From positions 1 through 9,627 of the forward strand of contig RFIY01000099.1 in NCBI GenBank assembly GCA_003695505.1: DNA of 9,627 nucleotides, in the 5' to 3' direction. Numbering within the stretch: position 1 is the stretch's first letter; each line of letters begins with the position of its first letter. Positions 1-6,528 of the stretch are shown piece after piece. The DNA is from J088 sp003695505 [NCBI: Candidatus Dadabacteria bacterium] (GTDB taxonomy: Bacteria; J088). The notes under the pieces were generated by a model that worked only from the letters and a program-made list of their open reading frames with translations, ran no database searches and was not told where the DNA came from. The translations under genes were made by a program, and so were the position numbers.

Positions 1-1665
1 CTCTGGGAATGGGATGTCCCGGATGATCGTCTCGACGTATCTGAGCGATGGTGGCAACTGCTGGGTTTCGAAGCCCCACCCCCGGGGGACGGCACGATCG
101 AAGAATGGTACAGTCGGGTGCACCCGGCGGATCTGGGCCGCCTGCGCAGCCTGATCGGCGAATTCATTCGCCAGGACAATGCCGATGGTTACATTCAGGA
201 TGTTGTACGGGTATTGCGCAAGGACGGGCTCTGGACCTGGATGCGCATGCGCGCCGTCGCAGAGCGCGATGCTCAGGGTGTTGCCGTGCGGCTCGCAGGC
301 ACGATGAGCCCGATGCGTGGCGACGGGGCATGGGACTGGCTGACGGGCTTGCCCAATCGGCTGCTGTTCGAGGAGCAGGCCGCATCAAGCGCGACGCATC
401 TGGCCGAGGGGCAGACGGGTGCCATCATTTATCTCGGCATCGACCGACTCAGTGCGCTGAACGAGGCCATGGGGCACGGCGCCGGCGATCGCGCTCTGCT
501 AACGATCGCATCACGGATTGAAGCCGCGCTACGGCCGGGCGACATCGCCGGTCGGTTCAGTGGCGACGAATTCGCGGTCTGTCTGTCCTCCGTCCCTGAC
601 GCGGCCTTTGCGCACGCATTCGCCCGGCAGTTGCTACTGGGGATTGCACAGCCGCAGCGAGATGGAGAGCAACAGTACAGTCTGACCGCCAGCGCGGGAC
701 TTGCATTATTCGAGGGGGCGGCGGGAGAGCGGGCGAGCCGGGCGATCGATGAGGCTCGTGCGGCGATGTATGCGGCCAAAGAGGCCGGTGGTAACGAACT
801 CGTCGAGTACCAGACCGGCATGAAGGAGTCGCTGCAAAAAGCCGTTTCACTGCAACGCGCGCTGACGCGGGCGCTGCGCGACGAGGAGTTTGAGCTGTGG
901 TATCAGCCAATCTATCGACTTGGACGGATACGTCGCCTGGCCGGATTCGAAGCGCTGATTCGCTGGAGTCCCACGCGGGACGGGGGGCTCTACCGCAGTC
1001 GTGATGTGATTGCGCCTGCCCATTTCATTCCGTTTGCCGAAGAATCCGGGCAGATCGTGGACATTGGTGCCTGGGTGATTGGCGAGGCCTTGCGTCAGAT
1101 GCGCGCCTGGTTCGATGAGCTTGGCCTTTCACGTCTGCCGGCCATCAGCGTCAATCTGTCTGCCCGGCAGTTTGCCGACACGCGACTGGTCGGGCTGGTG
1201 CAGGACGAGATCATTCGTAGTGGCCTGCCCGCTCAGCTTCTTCGTTTCGAGTTGACCGAGACGATGCTCGTTCAGGACGTTCGCGTGTCATTGCAGCGCA
1301 TGAATGCACTCCGGAAAATCGGCGTGTCTCTGGTGCTTGATGACTTTGGCACGGGTTATTCGTCGCTGAGCTACCTGCATCAGTACCCGGTCAATGCCCT
1401 CAAGATCGATCAGAGTTTTGTTCGCGGCATCGATGTCGCACCCGAGAAGCAGAAAATCGTCCGCATGATCACAATGCTCGCGCGGACGCTCGAGCTCGAT
1501 GTTGTTGCCGAAGGCGTTGAAAACCGGGCGCACCTGCGGCTGGTGCGGAAACTCGGCTGTGGATACGGGCAGGGGATGCTGCTTGGGCGGCCAGCGACCG
1601 CGGCCGCAACCGCGGAGCTGCTGCGCACATCGAATCTCGACCCTCGTACTACGCATTCGCGCTGA
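1..1665 (+). CDS. PAS-GGDEF-EAL cyclic-di-GMP signalling protein (5' partial)
   Basis: The frame is open from base 1, so the true start lies upstream; 554 codons are visible, then TGA. Residues 1-105 resemble a PAS_3 sensor domain (WEWDV near the start, LLGFE, VHPADL, then W.W.R.RA). A GGDEF domain follows, with DWLTGLPNR at 112-120 and the active-site signature as SGDEF at 187-191. The first glycine is replaced by serine, but the catalytic GDEF part is intact. RPGD at 178-181, five residues ahead, fits the RxxD inhibitory site that binds c-di-GMP. The EAL domain has EAL at 317-319, VNLSARQF, ELTE, DDFGTGYSSL from 447, LKIDQ, AEGVE at 503-507 and Q524, so the usual metal-binding and catalytic residues of c-di-GMP phosphodiesterases are present. 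From the sequence both diguanylate cyclase and phosphodiesterase activity look possible; which dominates cannot be read. It reads towards the tRNA and tuf but is functionally unrelated to them. The sensed signal and any N-terminal membrane region are outside the window. Confidence 0.93.
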   Translation, partial: LWEWDVPDDRLDVSERWWQLLGFEAPPPGDGTIEEWYSRVHPADLGRLRSLIGEFIRQDNADGYIQDVVRVLRKDGLWTWMRMRAVAERDAQGVAVRLAGTMSPMRGDGAWDWLTGLPNRLLFEEQAASSATHLAEGQTGAIIYLGIDRLSALNEAMGHGAGDRALLTIASRIEAALRPGDIAGRFSGDEFAVCLSSVPDAAFAHAFARQLLLGIAQPQRDGEQQYSLTASAGLALFEGAAGERASRAIDEARAAMYAAKEAGGNELVEYQTGMKESLQKAVSLQRALTRALRDEEFELWYQPIYRLGRIRRLAGFEALIRWSPTRDGGLYRSRDVIAPAHFIPFAEESGQIVDIGAWVIGEALRQMRAWFDELGLSRLPAISVNLSARQFADTRLVGLVQDEIIRSGLPAQLLRFELTETMLVQDVRVSLQRMNALRKIGVSLVLDDFGTGYSSLSYLHQYPVNALKIDQSFVRGIDVAPEKQKIVRMITMLARTLELDVVAEGVENRAHLRLVRKLGCGYGQGMLLGRPATAAATAELLRTSNLDPRTTHSR

Positions 1666-1779
1666 CCGATACAATTGGTGGTTGGCTGGACGTGAGGATT
1701 TGCAGGGCGGCGCGATGTTTGTCAAAATAGTTCGTCTTTGCAGCGTCCGTCCGGAGTCCTGGTCTGGCGCTGACAGATT
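1666..1779 (+). other. spacer between PAS-GGDEF-EAL gene and tRNA-Thr
   Basis: This 114-base spacer has no convincing ORF and no hairpin followed by a T-tract, so I see no intrinsic terminator for the upstream gene. A weak sigma70-like pair is possible: TTGCAG at 1700-1705, 17 bases, then CAAAAT at 1723-1728. It would start transcription near 1735, about 45 bases ahead of the tRNA. It matches the consensus at only 3 of 6 and 4 of 6 positions, so treat it as a guess. The tRNA may otherwise be read from upstream. Confidence 0.3.
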
Positions 1780-1850
<71 letters not shown>

Positions 1851-1851
<1 letters not shown>

Positions 1852-1879
1852 TGCGTCGTTGACATTTGCGTGATAACAT
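1851..1879 (+). promoter_or_regulatory. candidate sigma70 promoter for tuf
   Basis: TTGCGT at 1851-1856 and TAACAT at 1874-1879 are 17 bases apart, and the -10 is preceded by TG plus one base (1871-1873), an extended -10 arrangement. Transcription would begin near 1886 and give a leader of about 236 bases before tuf. A better -35 match, TTGACA at 1859-1864, lies inside the spacer but has only a poor -10 (TCGGAT at 1882) at 17 bases. The -35 would begin at the tRNA discriminator base. This is pattern matching only; tuf may instead be co-transcribed with the tRNA, as in E. coli. Confidence 0.33.
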
Positions 1880-2122
1880 ATTCGGATTCAACTGGTGCGC
1901 CACACTGCGCGCAATTCCGGATTTCCTCCTGAGACAAGGCCGACAACGCGAACGCCGCGTTCCGGGGTGGAATGTCCGGTCGGGTGCCTCTACCGCCCGG
2001 GTGCGGAGTCGCGTGCATGTTCGGTGGCCAGGTGAGTCTGTGTCGGTGGGCAGGTGCCCCCGGCGAATGTACGGAACAATTACTGAAACGAATCGCAAGA
2101 TTGTCCTAAGGAGGAGTCCAGC
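1852..2122 (+). other. non-coding tuf leader with possible RNA structure
   Basis: No plausible gene fills these 271 bases; the open frames across them have no recognisable protein features. Possible structures are a hairpin with stem AACGCG (1945-1950) and CGCGTT (1956-1961), and an enclosing long-range helix CCGGA/TCCGG (1917-1921 with 1975-1979) continued by TTCC/GGAA (1923-1926 with 1969-1972). A third hairpin, 2044-2062, has GGGC/GCCC plus CGG/CCG with one bulged T. The region ends in a near-consensus ribosome binding site. I recognise no known riboswitch or leader family in it. Confidence 0.4.
2108..2114 (+). promoter_or_regulatory. strong Shine-Dalgarno of tuf
   Basis: AAGGAGG, preceded by T, is close to a full complement of the 16S rRNA 3' end and lies 8 bases before the ATG at 2123. 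It fixes the tuf start and fits the very high expression expected of EF-Tu. Confidence 0.9.
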
Positions 2123-3316
2123 ATGGGCAAGGAGAAATTCGAACGCAGCAAGCCGCACGTCAACATTGGGACGATCGGCCACGTTGACCACGGCAAGACG
2201 ACACTGACGGCGGCGATTTCACACTGCCTGTCGCTGCGCGGTCTGGCGAGCGAAGTCGCCTTCGACAACATCGACAAGGCTCCGGAAGAGCGTGAGCGTG
2301 GGATCACGATCGCGACGGCGCACATCGAGTACGAGACGGACAAGCGTCACTATGCTCACGTGGACTGCCCCGGTCACGCCGACTATGTCAAGAACATGAT
2401 TACCGGTGCGGCGCAAATGGACGGCGCGATCCTCGTCGTCAGCGCGACCGACGGTCCAATGCCCCAGACGCGTGAGCACATCCTGCTCGCCCGCCAGGTT
2501 GGCGTGCCGTATATCGTCGTGTTCATGAACAAGGTCGATATGGTCGATGATGAAGAGCTGCTGGATCTGGTCGAGCTCGAAATTCGTGAGCTGCTCAGCA
2601 CATACGAGTTTCCGGGTGACGACACGCCGGTGATTCGCGGTTCGGCGCTGAAGGCGCTTGAAGCGACCAGCCCGGATGACGAATGGGCCAAGAAGATTTA
2701 CGAGCTGATGGATGCCTGCGACGAATACATCGCAGAGCCCGAGCGTGACATCGACAAGCCGTTCCTGATGCCGATCGAAGACGTCTTCACGATCCAGGGT
2801 CGTGGTACCGTCGTAACCGGGCGGATCGAGCGGGGTCGCGTCCAGCTTGGTGATGAAATCGAAATCGTCGGTTTCGGCGAAACGAAAAAGACGACGGTTA
2901 CCGGTATCGAAATGTTCCGCAAGGAGCTGGACGAAGGTCTTGCTGGTGACAACGCGGGTATCCTGCTGCGTGGCATCAAGCGGGATGAAGTCGAGCGTGG
3001 ACAGGTTCTCGCGAAGCCCGGTTCGATTACACCGCACCGCAAGTTCGAAGCCGAAGTTTATGTATTGACCAAGGAAGAAGGTGGCCGTCACAAGCCGTTC
3101 TTCTCCGGCTACCGTCCGCAGTTCTACTTCCGGACGACGGACGTGACCGGAACGATTACCCTGCCCGAAGGCACCGAAATGTGCATGCCGGGTGACAACA
3201 CCAAAATGGTCGTCGAGCTGTTGACGGACGTGGCGATGGAGGAAGGCCTCCGTTTCGCGATCCGTGAAGGTGGACGGACGGTTGGTGCCGGTGTCGTTTC
3301 CAAGGTGATCGAGTAG
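2123..3316 (+). CDS. tuf: translation elongation factor Tu
   Basis: EF-Tu is the GTPase that carries aminoacyl-tRNA to the ribosomal A site. The 397-residue length is typical of the family. GTP-binding motifs are all visible: P-loop GHVDHGKT at 19-26, the switch I segment [14 protein letters not shown] at 81-85 (with the histidine that triggers hydrolysis), NKVD at 136-139 and SALK at 174-177. Domains II and III follow, including [17 protein letters not shown] and the C-terminal [14 protein letters not shown]. The second residue is Gly rather than the common Ala, and NKVD replaces the enteric NKCD; both look like ordinary variation. The start is fixed by the strong Shine-Dalgarno. The gene opens the block, 22 bases before rpmG. 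Whether a second tuf copy exists elsewhere, as is common in proteobacteria, cannot be seen here. Confidence 0.99.
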   Translation: MGKEKFERSKPHVNIGTIGHVDHGKTTLTAAISHCLSLRGLASEVAFDNIDKAPEERERGITIATAHIEYETDKRHYAHVDCPGHADYVKNMITGAAQMDGAILVVSATDGPMPQTREHILLARQVGVPYIVVFMNKVDMVDDEELLDLVELEIRELLSTYEFPGDDTPVIRGSALKALEATSPDDEWAKKIYELMDACDEYIAEPERDIDKPFLMPIEDVFTIQGRGTVVTGRIERGRVQLGDEIEIVGFGETKKTTVTGIEMFRKELDEGLAGDNAGILLRGIKRDEVERGQVLAKPGSITPHRKFEAEVYVLTKEEGGRHKPFFSGYRPQFYFRTTDVTGTITLPEGTEMCMPGDNTKMVVELLTDVAMEEGLRFAIREGGRTVGAGVVSKVIE

Positions 3317-3338
3317 TCCCGGAAAAACGGACAATACA

Positions 3339-3488
3339 GTGCGAGTAATCATCCAACTGGCGTGCCAGGAGTGCAAGCGGCGGAACTACAGCACGACGAA
3401 GAACAAGCGTACGACCAGCGGTCGTATCGAACTTCGAAAGTACTGCAAGTTCTGTCGCGAGCACACCGCGCACAAAGAAACCCGCTGA
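3339..3488 (+). CDS. rpmG: 50S ribosomal protein L33, zinc-binding type
   Basis: This is a 49-residue basic protein of the large subunit, beginning with the L33 pattern [15 protein letters not shown] and ending HKETR. Cysteines at 9, 12, 36 and 39 form two CxxC pairs, marking the zinc-ribbon form rather than the zinc-free paralogue used under zinc limitation. The start is GTG: no in-frame ATG precedes it after the tuf stop, and this start gives the family's normal N-terminus. Only a weak GGA (3329-3331) serves as Shine-Dalgarno, so translational coupling to tuf, 22 bases upstream, is possible. Its place between tuf and secE differs from E. coli, where rpmG follows rpmB. No tRNA-Trp lies between rpmG and secE, unlike in several lineages sharing this order. 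Confidence 0.96.
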   Translation: MRVIIQLACQECKRRNYSTTKNKRTTSGRIELRKYCKFCREHTAHKETR

Positions 3489-3497
3489 GGTAGCGCG

Positions 3498-3689
3498 ATG
3501 GCGTCGATCTCCAGTATCGCCCAGTTCCTGCGCGAGGTGCAGGCCGAGGCGAAGCGGGTGCAGTGGCCCGATGCCCGGCAGACCATGGTGACGACGTCCG
3601 TCGTGCTGGTGTTTGTCCTGGTGACGGCCCTGTTCCTGTTCGGAGTCGATAGCACCATCTCGCTCCTGATGAAATGGGTATTGAAGTGA
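3498..3689 (+). CDS. secE: preprotein translocase subunit SecE
   Basis: SecE is the small essential subunit that clamps SecY in the SecYEG channel of the inner membrane. The 63-residue product is the short, single-span form. It has an amphipathic cytoplasmic helix with the conserved EAKRVQWPDARQT stretch (about residues 17-29), then one hydrophobic segment (about 31-50, VVLVFVLVTALFLFG). It lacks the two extra N-terminal membrane spans of E. coli SecE, as in most bacteria. The Shine-Dalgarno GAGG at 3487-3490 overlaps the rpmG stop codon, 9 bases before this ATG, suggesting coupled translation. Its 3' end overlaps nusG by 16 bases. Assignment rests on length, hydrophobic profile, the WP motif and the position before nusG. 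Confidence 0.95.
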   Translation: MASISSIAQFLREVQAEAKRVQWPDARQTMVTTSVVLVFVLVTALFLFGVDSTISLLMKWVLK

Positions 3690-4252
3690 CAGGCTCCGAG
3701 CAGGCTGCCGAATCGGCCGAACAACCATTCCGCTGGTACGCGCTCCAGGTTTTTTCCGGACACGAAAACAAGGTCCGTGAGCTGATCGAGGAACGTGCGC
3801 GTGCTGAAGGCTACGACGATCGCATCGTGGAAGTCCTTCTTCCCGTCGAGAACGTTGTCGAGGTGGTTCGTGGCAAGAAGCGGCAGAGCAAGCGGAAATT
3901 TTTTCCAGGCTACCTGCTCGTGCGCATGCAACTGGACGACGATACCTGGGGGTTCATCAAGAAGATTGGCCGGGTGACCGGTTTTGTCGGAGACGCGTCG
4001 CGACCGGTGGCGATTCCGGACGAAGATGTCGAGCGCATCGTGTCCCGGATCGAAAAGGGCAAAGAAGAACCACAACTACGTATTCGCTTTGAACCAGGCG
4101 AGAACGTGCGCGTGATCGAAGGCCCATTCGCCAACTTTACTGGCGTCATTCAGGAAGTGAACGACGAGAAGGGCAAGATCCAGGTCATGGTCAGTATCTT
4201 TGGGCGGAACACGCCAGTGGAACTCGACTTTACCGAAGTTGAAAAGGTCTAG
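3674..4252 (+). CDS. nusG: transcription termination/antitermination factor NusG
   Basis: NusG binds the beta' clamp helices of RNA polymerase through its NGN domain. Through its KOW domain it contacts Rho or ribosomal protein S10. The NGN domain is seen from [11 protein letters not shown] (21-31) through KFFPGYLLV (75-83) to about 130. The KOW domain runs from about 140 ([18 protein letters not shown]) to the end ([11 protein letters not shown]). The length of 192 residues is slightly above the 181 of E. coli, because of a poorly conserved N-terminal tail of about 18 residues. I use ATG 3674, inside secE. GTG 3686, in frame and overlapping the secE stop as GTGA, would give 188 residues and cannot be excluded, since neither has a clear Shine-Dalgarno. 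The next gene starts only 4 bases after the stop. Confidence 0.97.
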   Translation: MGIEVTGSEQAAESAEQPFRWYALQVFSGHENKVRELIEERARAEGYDDRIVEVLLPVENVVEVVRGKKRQSKRKFFPGYLLVRMQLDDDTWGFIKKIGRVTGFVGDASRPVAIPDEDVERIVSRIEKGKEEPQLRIRFEPGENVRVIEGPFANFTGVIQEVNDEKGKIQVMVSIFGRNTPVELDFTEVEKV

Positions 4253-4256
4253 GACC

Positions 4257-4682
4257 GTGGCAAAGAAAATCGAAGGCTATATCAACCTGCAAATCCCGGC
4301 AGGGCAGGCGAATCCCTCTCCGCCCATCGGGCCGGCGCTTGGTCGGTATGGCGTCAACATTATGGAGTTCTGCAAGGCGTTCAATGCTGCGACGCAGGAC
4401 CAGGCTGGCTGGATTATTCCGGTTGTGATCACGGTATACGCCGACCGGTCGTTTACATTCATTACGAAGACGCCGCCGGCATCCGACCTGCTCAAGAAGG
4501 CTGCGAAGCTCAAGAAGGGCTCGAGTACGCCGAACACTGTGAAGGTCGCGAAGCTGACCCAGGATCAGATCCGGGAGATCGCCGAACGGAAGATGGCCGA
4601 TCTGAACGCCCACGACATCGAGGCCGCGATGCGCATGATCGAGGGCACCGCGCGCTCGATGGGTATCACGGTCGAGGGCTGA
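4257..4682 (+). CDS. rplK: 50S ribosomal protein L11
   Basis: L11 forms the GTPase-associated centre with 23S rRNA helices 43/44. It is the classical site of thiostrepton action and of RelA sensing of stalled ribosomes. The GTG start yields the canonical N-terminus [16 protein letters not shown] and 141 residues, matching the family (142 in E. coli). An upstream in-frame ATG at 4200 lies in nusG and would add a non-conserved 19-residue extension, so it is rejected. The proline-rich segment [11 protein letters not shown] is at 19-29, followed by [11 protein letters not shown]. The C-terminal rRNA-binding domain ends in GTARSMGI. The likely Shine-Dalgarno is AAGGT (4244-4248) inside nusG. The gap to nusG is 4 bases, leaving no separate leader or promoter as found before E. 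coli rplK. Confidence 0.98.
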   Translation: MAKKIEGYINLQIPAGQANPSPPIGPALGRYGVNIMEFCKAFNAATQDQAGWIIPVVITVYADRSFTFITKTPPASDLLKKAAKLKKGSSTPNTVKVAKLTQDQIREIAERKMADLNAHDIEAAMRMIEGTARSMGITVEG

Positions 4683-4694
4683 GGAGTCTGAACC

Positions 4695-5387
4695 ATGAGT
4701 AAACACGGAAAACGATACGAAGCGGCGAAGGCGCTGATCGATAGCGACCGGACGTATTCGCCGGAAGAGGCCGTTGCCCTGCTGAAGCAGATGCCGCCCG
4801 CCAGGTTTGACGAGACCATCCTGGCGACGGTTGCGCTCGGGATCGACCCCACGAAGAACGATCAGATGGTGCGATCGAGTGTGCTGCTGCCGAAGGGACT
4901 CGGCAAGACACGCCGTGTCGCGGTTTTTGCAAAAGGCGAAAAGGCGCAGGAGGCTGAGGCGGCCGGCGCGGACGTCGTTGGCCTCGAAGATCTCGTCGAG
5001 AAGGTTGGTGAAGGCTGGACCGAATTTGACGTCGCGATCGCAACGCCCGATGTCATGGGGCAGGTCGCGAAGGTCGCGAAAATTCTCGGTCCACGCGGGC
5101 TGATGCCCAATCCGAAGGCCGGTACGGTGACGTTTGATATTGCCGACGCGGTACGCGAGGCCAAGGCCGGGAAGGTTGAGTTTCGCGCCGACAAGGGCGC
5201 CAACATTCACGTTCCGATCGGGCGCAAGAGCTTTGCCGAAGATGATCTGCGGGAAAACCTCGATGCGCTGATGGATGCGCTGATGCGCGCCAAACCTTCG
5301 TCTTCGAAGGGGCAGTATCTTCGCCGTGTCTGGTTGTCGCCAGCGATGGGGCCATCCATTCAGGTAGACCCCGCTAGCTGGCGCTGA
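4695..5387 (+). CDS. rplA: 50S ribosomal protein L1
   Basis: L1 is the mobile stalk protein that helps eject deacylated tRNA from the E site; in E. coli it also represses the rplKA mRNA. The 230 residues match the usual length (234 in E. coli). Recognisable parts are the N-terminal KHGKRYEAAKALID, the conserved central ILGPRGLMPNPKAGTVT (GPRGLMPNPK at 132-141), the rRNA-binding KGANIHVPIG and a C-terminal SPAMGPSIQVDPAS. GAGGAG at 4681-4686, overlapping the rplK stop, lies 8 bases ahead of the ATG and supports the start and coupling to rplK. The end of the gene is 22 bases from rplJ. Confidence 0.98.
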   Translation: MSKHGKRYEAAKALIDSDRTYSPEEAVALLKQMPPARFDETILATVALGIDPTKNDQMVRSSVLLPKGLGKTRRVAVFAKGEKAQEAEAAGADVVGLEDLVEKVGEGWTEFDVAIATPDVMGQVAKVAKILGPRGLMPNPKAGTVTFDIADAVREAKAGKVEFRADKGANIHVPIGRKSFAEDDLRENLDALMDALMRAKPSSSKGQYLRRVWLSPAMGPSIQVDPASWR

Positions 5388-5409
5388 GCCGCATAAAAGG
5401 ATATTCACC

Positions 5410-5940
5410 ATGAATAGAGAACAAAAAGCCCAGCTCATCGACGAGCTACAGCAGCGGCTGTCCCAGGCTGCCGGCGTGTTCCTGACGGATTTCACGGGCC
5501 TGTCTGTTGCCGAAACGCAGCAACTGCGTGGGCAACTGCGCGAAGCTGGCGGCGTGCAGTTCACGGTGGTCAAGAACACCCTGTTGAAACGCTCGCTCGA
5601 AGGCACCCCGTTTGCGGATGCGCTCGAAGAGATGCTGGTGGGGCCGAACGCGGTTGTCCTCGCGGACGATGTCGTGGCCGCCGCCAAGGCGCTCGTGAAC
5701 TTCCTCAAGGAAAGCGACAGCAGTCTCAAGATCAAGGGCGGGGCGCTGGGTAGCGATGTCCTGACCGCCGAACAGGTCGAGGCCTTGTCGAAGATGGCTT
5801 CGCGCGAAGAATTGATTGCGAAGTTCGTCGGCTTGTTGCAAACGCCGCTGAGAAATTTTGCCACTGTACTTCAGGCTCCGCTGCGCGATATTGCCTCTGT
5901 ATTGCGCCAGCTTGAGCAACAGAAGTCCGAGGCGTCCTGA
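5410..5940 (+). CDS. rplJ: 50S ribosomal protein L10
   Basis: L10 is the base of the ribosomal stalk: its N-terminal domain binds 23S rRNA near L11, and its C-terminal helix carries the L7/L12 dimers. Residues 1-120 show the family pattern (VFLTDFTGLSVAETQQLR, then VVKNTLLKRSLEGTPF from 53). The 176 residues exceed the 165 of E. coli. The extra length is in the C-terminal helix, which contains two near-identical 11-residue units, 145-155 (TPLRNFATVLQ) and 156-166 (APLRDIASVLR), after an earlier helical segment REELIAKFVGLLQ. This suggests three rather than two L12-dimer sites. The Shine-Dalgarno AAAGGA (5396-5401) is 8 bases upstream. There is no room for the long L10-binding leader of E. coli rplJ. 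Confidence 0.98.
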   Translation: MNREQKAQLIDELQQRLSQAAGVFLTDFTGLSVAETQQLRGQLREAGGVQFTVVKNTLLKRSLEGTPFADALEEMLVGPNAVVLADDVVAAAKALVNFLKESDSSLKIKGGALGSDVLTAEQVEALSKMASREELIAKFVGLLQTPLRNFATVLQAPLRDIASVLRQLEQQKSEAS

Positions 5941-5970
5941 ACACGAATCCGATCTACAAGGAGAAAGACG

Positions 5971-6363
5971 ATGGCGAAGCTGTCCAAAGAAGACATTCTT
6001 GAATATTTGAAAGAAGCGACGATTGTCGAGTTGAACGAACTCGTCAACGCGATCGAAGAAGAGTTTGGCATCTCGGCGGCCATGCCCGTCGCGGTTGCCG
6101 CCGGTGCGCCGGCCGCGGGTGGTGCGGAGGGCGGCGGCGAAGCCGCGGCACCGTCCGAGGTCAGCGTCGTGCTGACCGCTGCTGGTGGCCAGAAGATCCA
6201 GGTGATCAAGGTCGTGCGGCAAATCACCGGACTTGGGCTGAAGGAAGCCAAGGAACTGGTCGATGGCGCACCGTCGCCGGTCAAGGAAGGTATTCCGCCC
6301 GAGGAAGCCGAAAAGATCAAGGCGGAACTCGAGGAAGCTGGCGCGACCGTCGAGATCAAGTAA
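5971..6363 (+). CDS. rplL: 50S ribosomal protein L7/L12
   Basis: L7/L12 is the multi-copy acidic stalk protein that recruits and activates the translation GTPases. Of 130 residues, 1-35 form the dimerising N-terminal helices ([21 protein letters not shown]). Residues 36-62 form an Ala/Gly-rich flexible hinge with a [12 protein letters not shown] stretch. Residues 63-130 form the C-terminal domain, with [27 protein letters not shown] as the factor-binding face. It is slightly longer than E. coli (121), mainly in the hinge. AAGGAGA at 5958-5964, 6 bases before the ATG, is a strong ribosome binding site. That fits the need for several L12 copies per L10, since both come from one mRNA. The stop TAA is followed by a structured 165-base spacer before rpoB. 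Confidence 0.99.
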   Translation: MAKLSKEDILEYLKEATIVELNELVNAIEEEFGISAAMPVAVAAGAPAAGGAEGGGEAAAPSEVSVVLTAAGGQKIQVIKVVRQITGLGLKEAKELVDGAPSPVKEGIPPEEAEKIKAELEEAGATVEIK

Positions 6364-6410
6364 AGACTCGCTGTCTTTGCACCCGTTTTGCCAGCAGGCA
6401 GTTGGTACAA

Positions 6411-6447
6411 CCCGAAGCGTGGGCGGATTTGTCGCCCACGCTTCGGG
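6411..6447 (+). promoter_or_regulatory. perfect 15-bp hairpin in rplL-rpoB spacer
   Basis: The arms CCCGAAGCGTGGGCG (6411-6425) and CGCCCACGCTTCGGG (6433-6447) pair without mismatch around loop GATTTGT. The RNA hairpin would be very stable. It is followed by ATTCGTGCGTCC, not a U-tract, so it is not a typical intrinsic terminator. In E. coli the rplL-rpoB spacer holds a partial attenuator that lowers rpoBC expression relative to the ribosomal genes, and an RNase III processing site. By position and shape, this hairpin is a candidate for either role. Confidence 0.75.
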
Positions 6448-6470
6448 ATTCGTGCGTCCTGCGGGCCCAG

Positions 6471-6506
6471 ACCGGCAAGCGCTCGCTCGCCGGTACGCAA
6501 TGCGTA
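6471..6506 (+). promoter_or_regulatory. two small hairpins before the rpoB ribosome binding site
   Basis: ACCGGC (6471-6476) pairs with GCCGGT (6489-6494). Past a one-by-one mismatch, AGC (6478-6480) pairs with GCT (6485-6487) around a four-base loop. Next to it, TACGC (6494-6498) and GCGTA (6502-6506) form a 5-bp stem with loop AAT. The second ends 8 bases before the Shine-Dalgarno. They share one base, so both fit only if the shared T is unpaired in one. A role in rpoB translation or mRNA stability is conjecture. Confidence 0.4.
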
Positions 6507-6514
6507 GCTGCACC

Positions 6515-6522
6515 GAGGAGGT
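6515..6522 (+). promoter_or_regulatory. Shine-Dalgarno of rpoB
   Basis: GAGGAGGT lies 6 bases before the ATG at 6529 and is an excellent anti-Shine-Dalgarno match. It decides the rpoB start and shows that rpoB is translated independently of rplL. Confidence 0.88.
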
Positions 6523-6528
6523 AGGCAC

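Noticed and set aside
1866-2207. 113-codon plus-strand frame in the tuf leader running into tuf
   Set aside because: It overlaps the certain tuf start out of frame, lacks a good ribosome binding site and has an Arg-rich, featureless translation.
2219-3376. 385-codon minus-strand open frame opposite tuf
   Set aside because: Long antisense frames over tuf are a known artefact of its codon usage; nothing in the translation looks like a protein domain.
4200-4256. ATG at 4200 as rplK start
   Set aside because: It would add 19 residues that do not match L11; the GTG at 4257 gives the canonical MAKKI start.
4230-5864. 544-codon minus-strand open frame opposite rplK, rplA and rplJ
   Set aside because: Same reasoning: it shadows conserved genes and its translation is low-complexity and unfamiliar.
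6377-6411. Possible internal promoter for rpoB (TTGCAC or TTGCCA as -35)
   Set aside because: No acceptable -10 lies 16-18 bases downstream of either hexamer; the nearest candidate, TACAAC, is 12 or 23 bases away.
6411-6460. Intrinsic terminator after rplL
   Set aside because: The stem is excellent but the downstream bases are ATTCGTGCGT with no T-run, and rpoB is normally expressed from the same operon; attenuator or processing site is the better reading.
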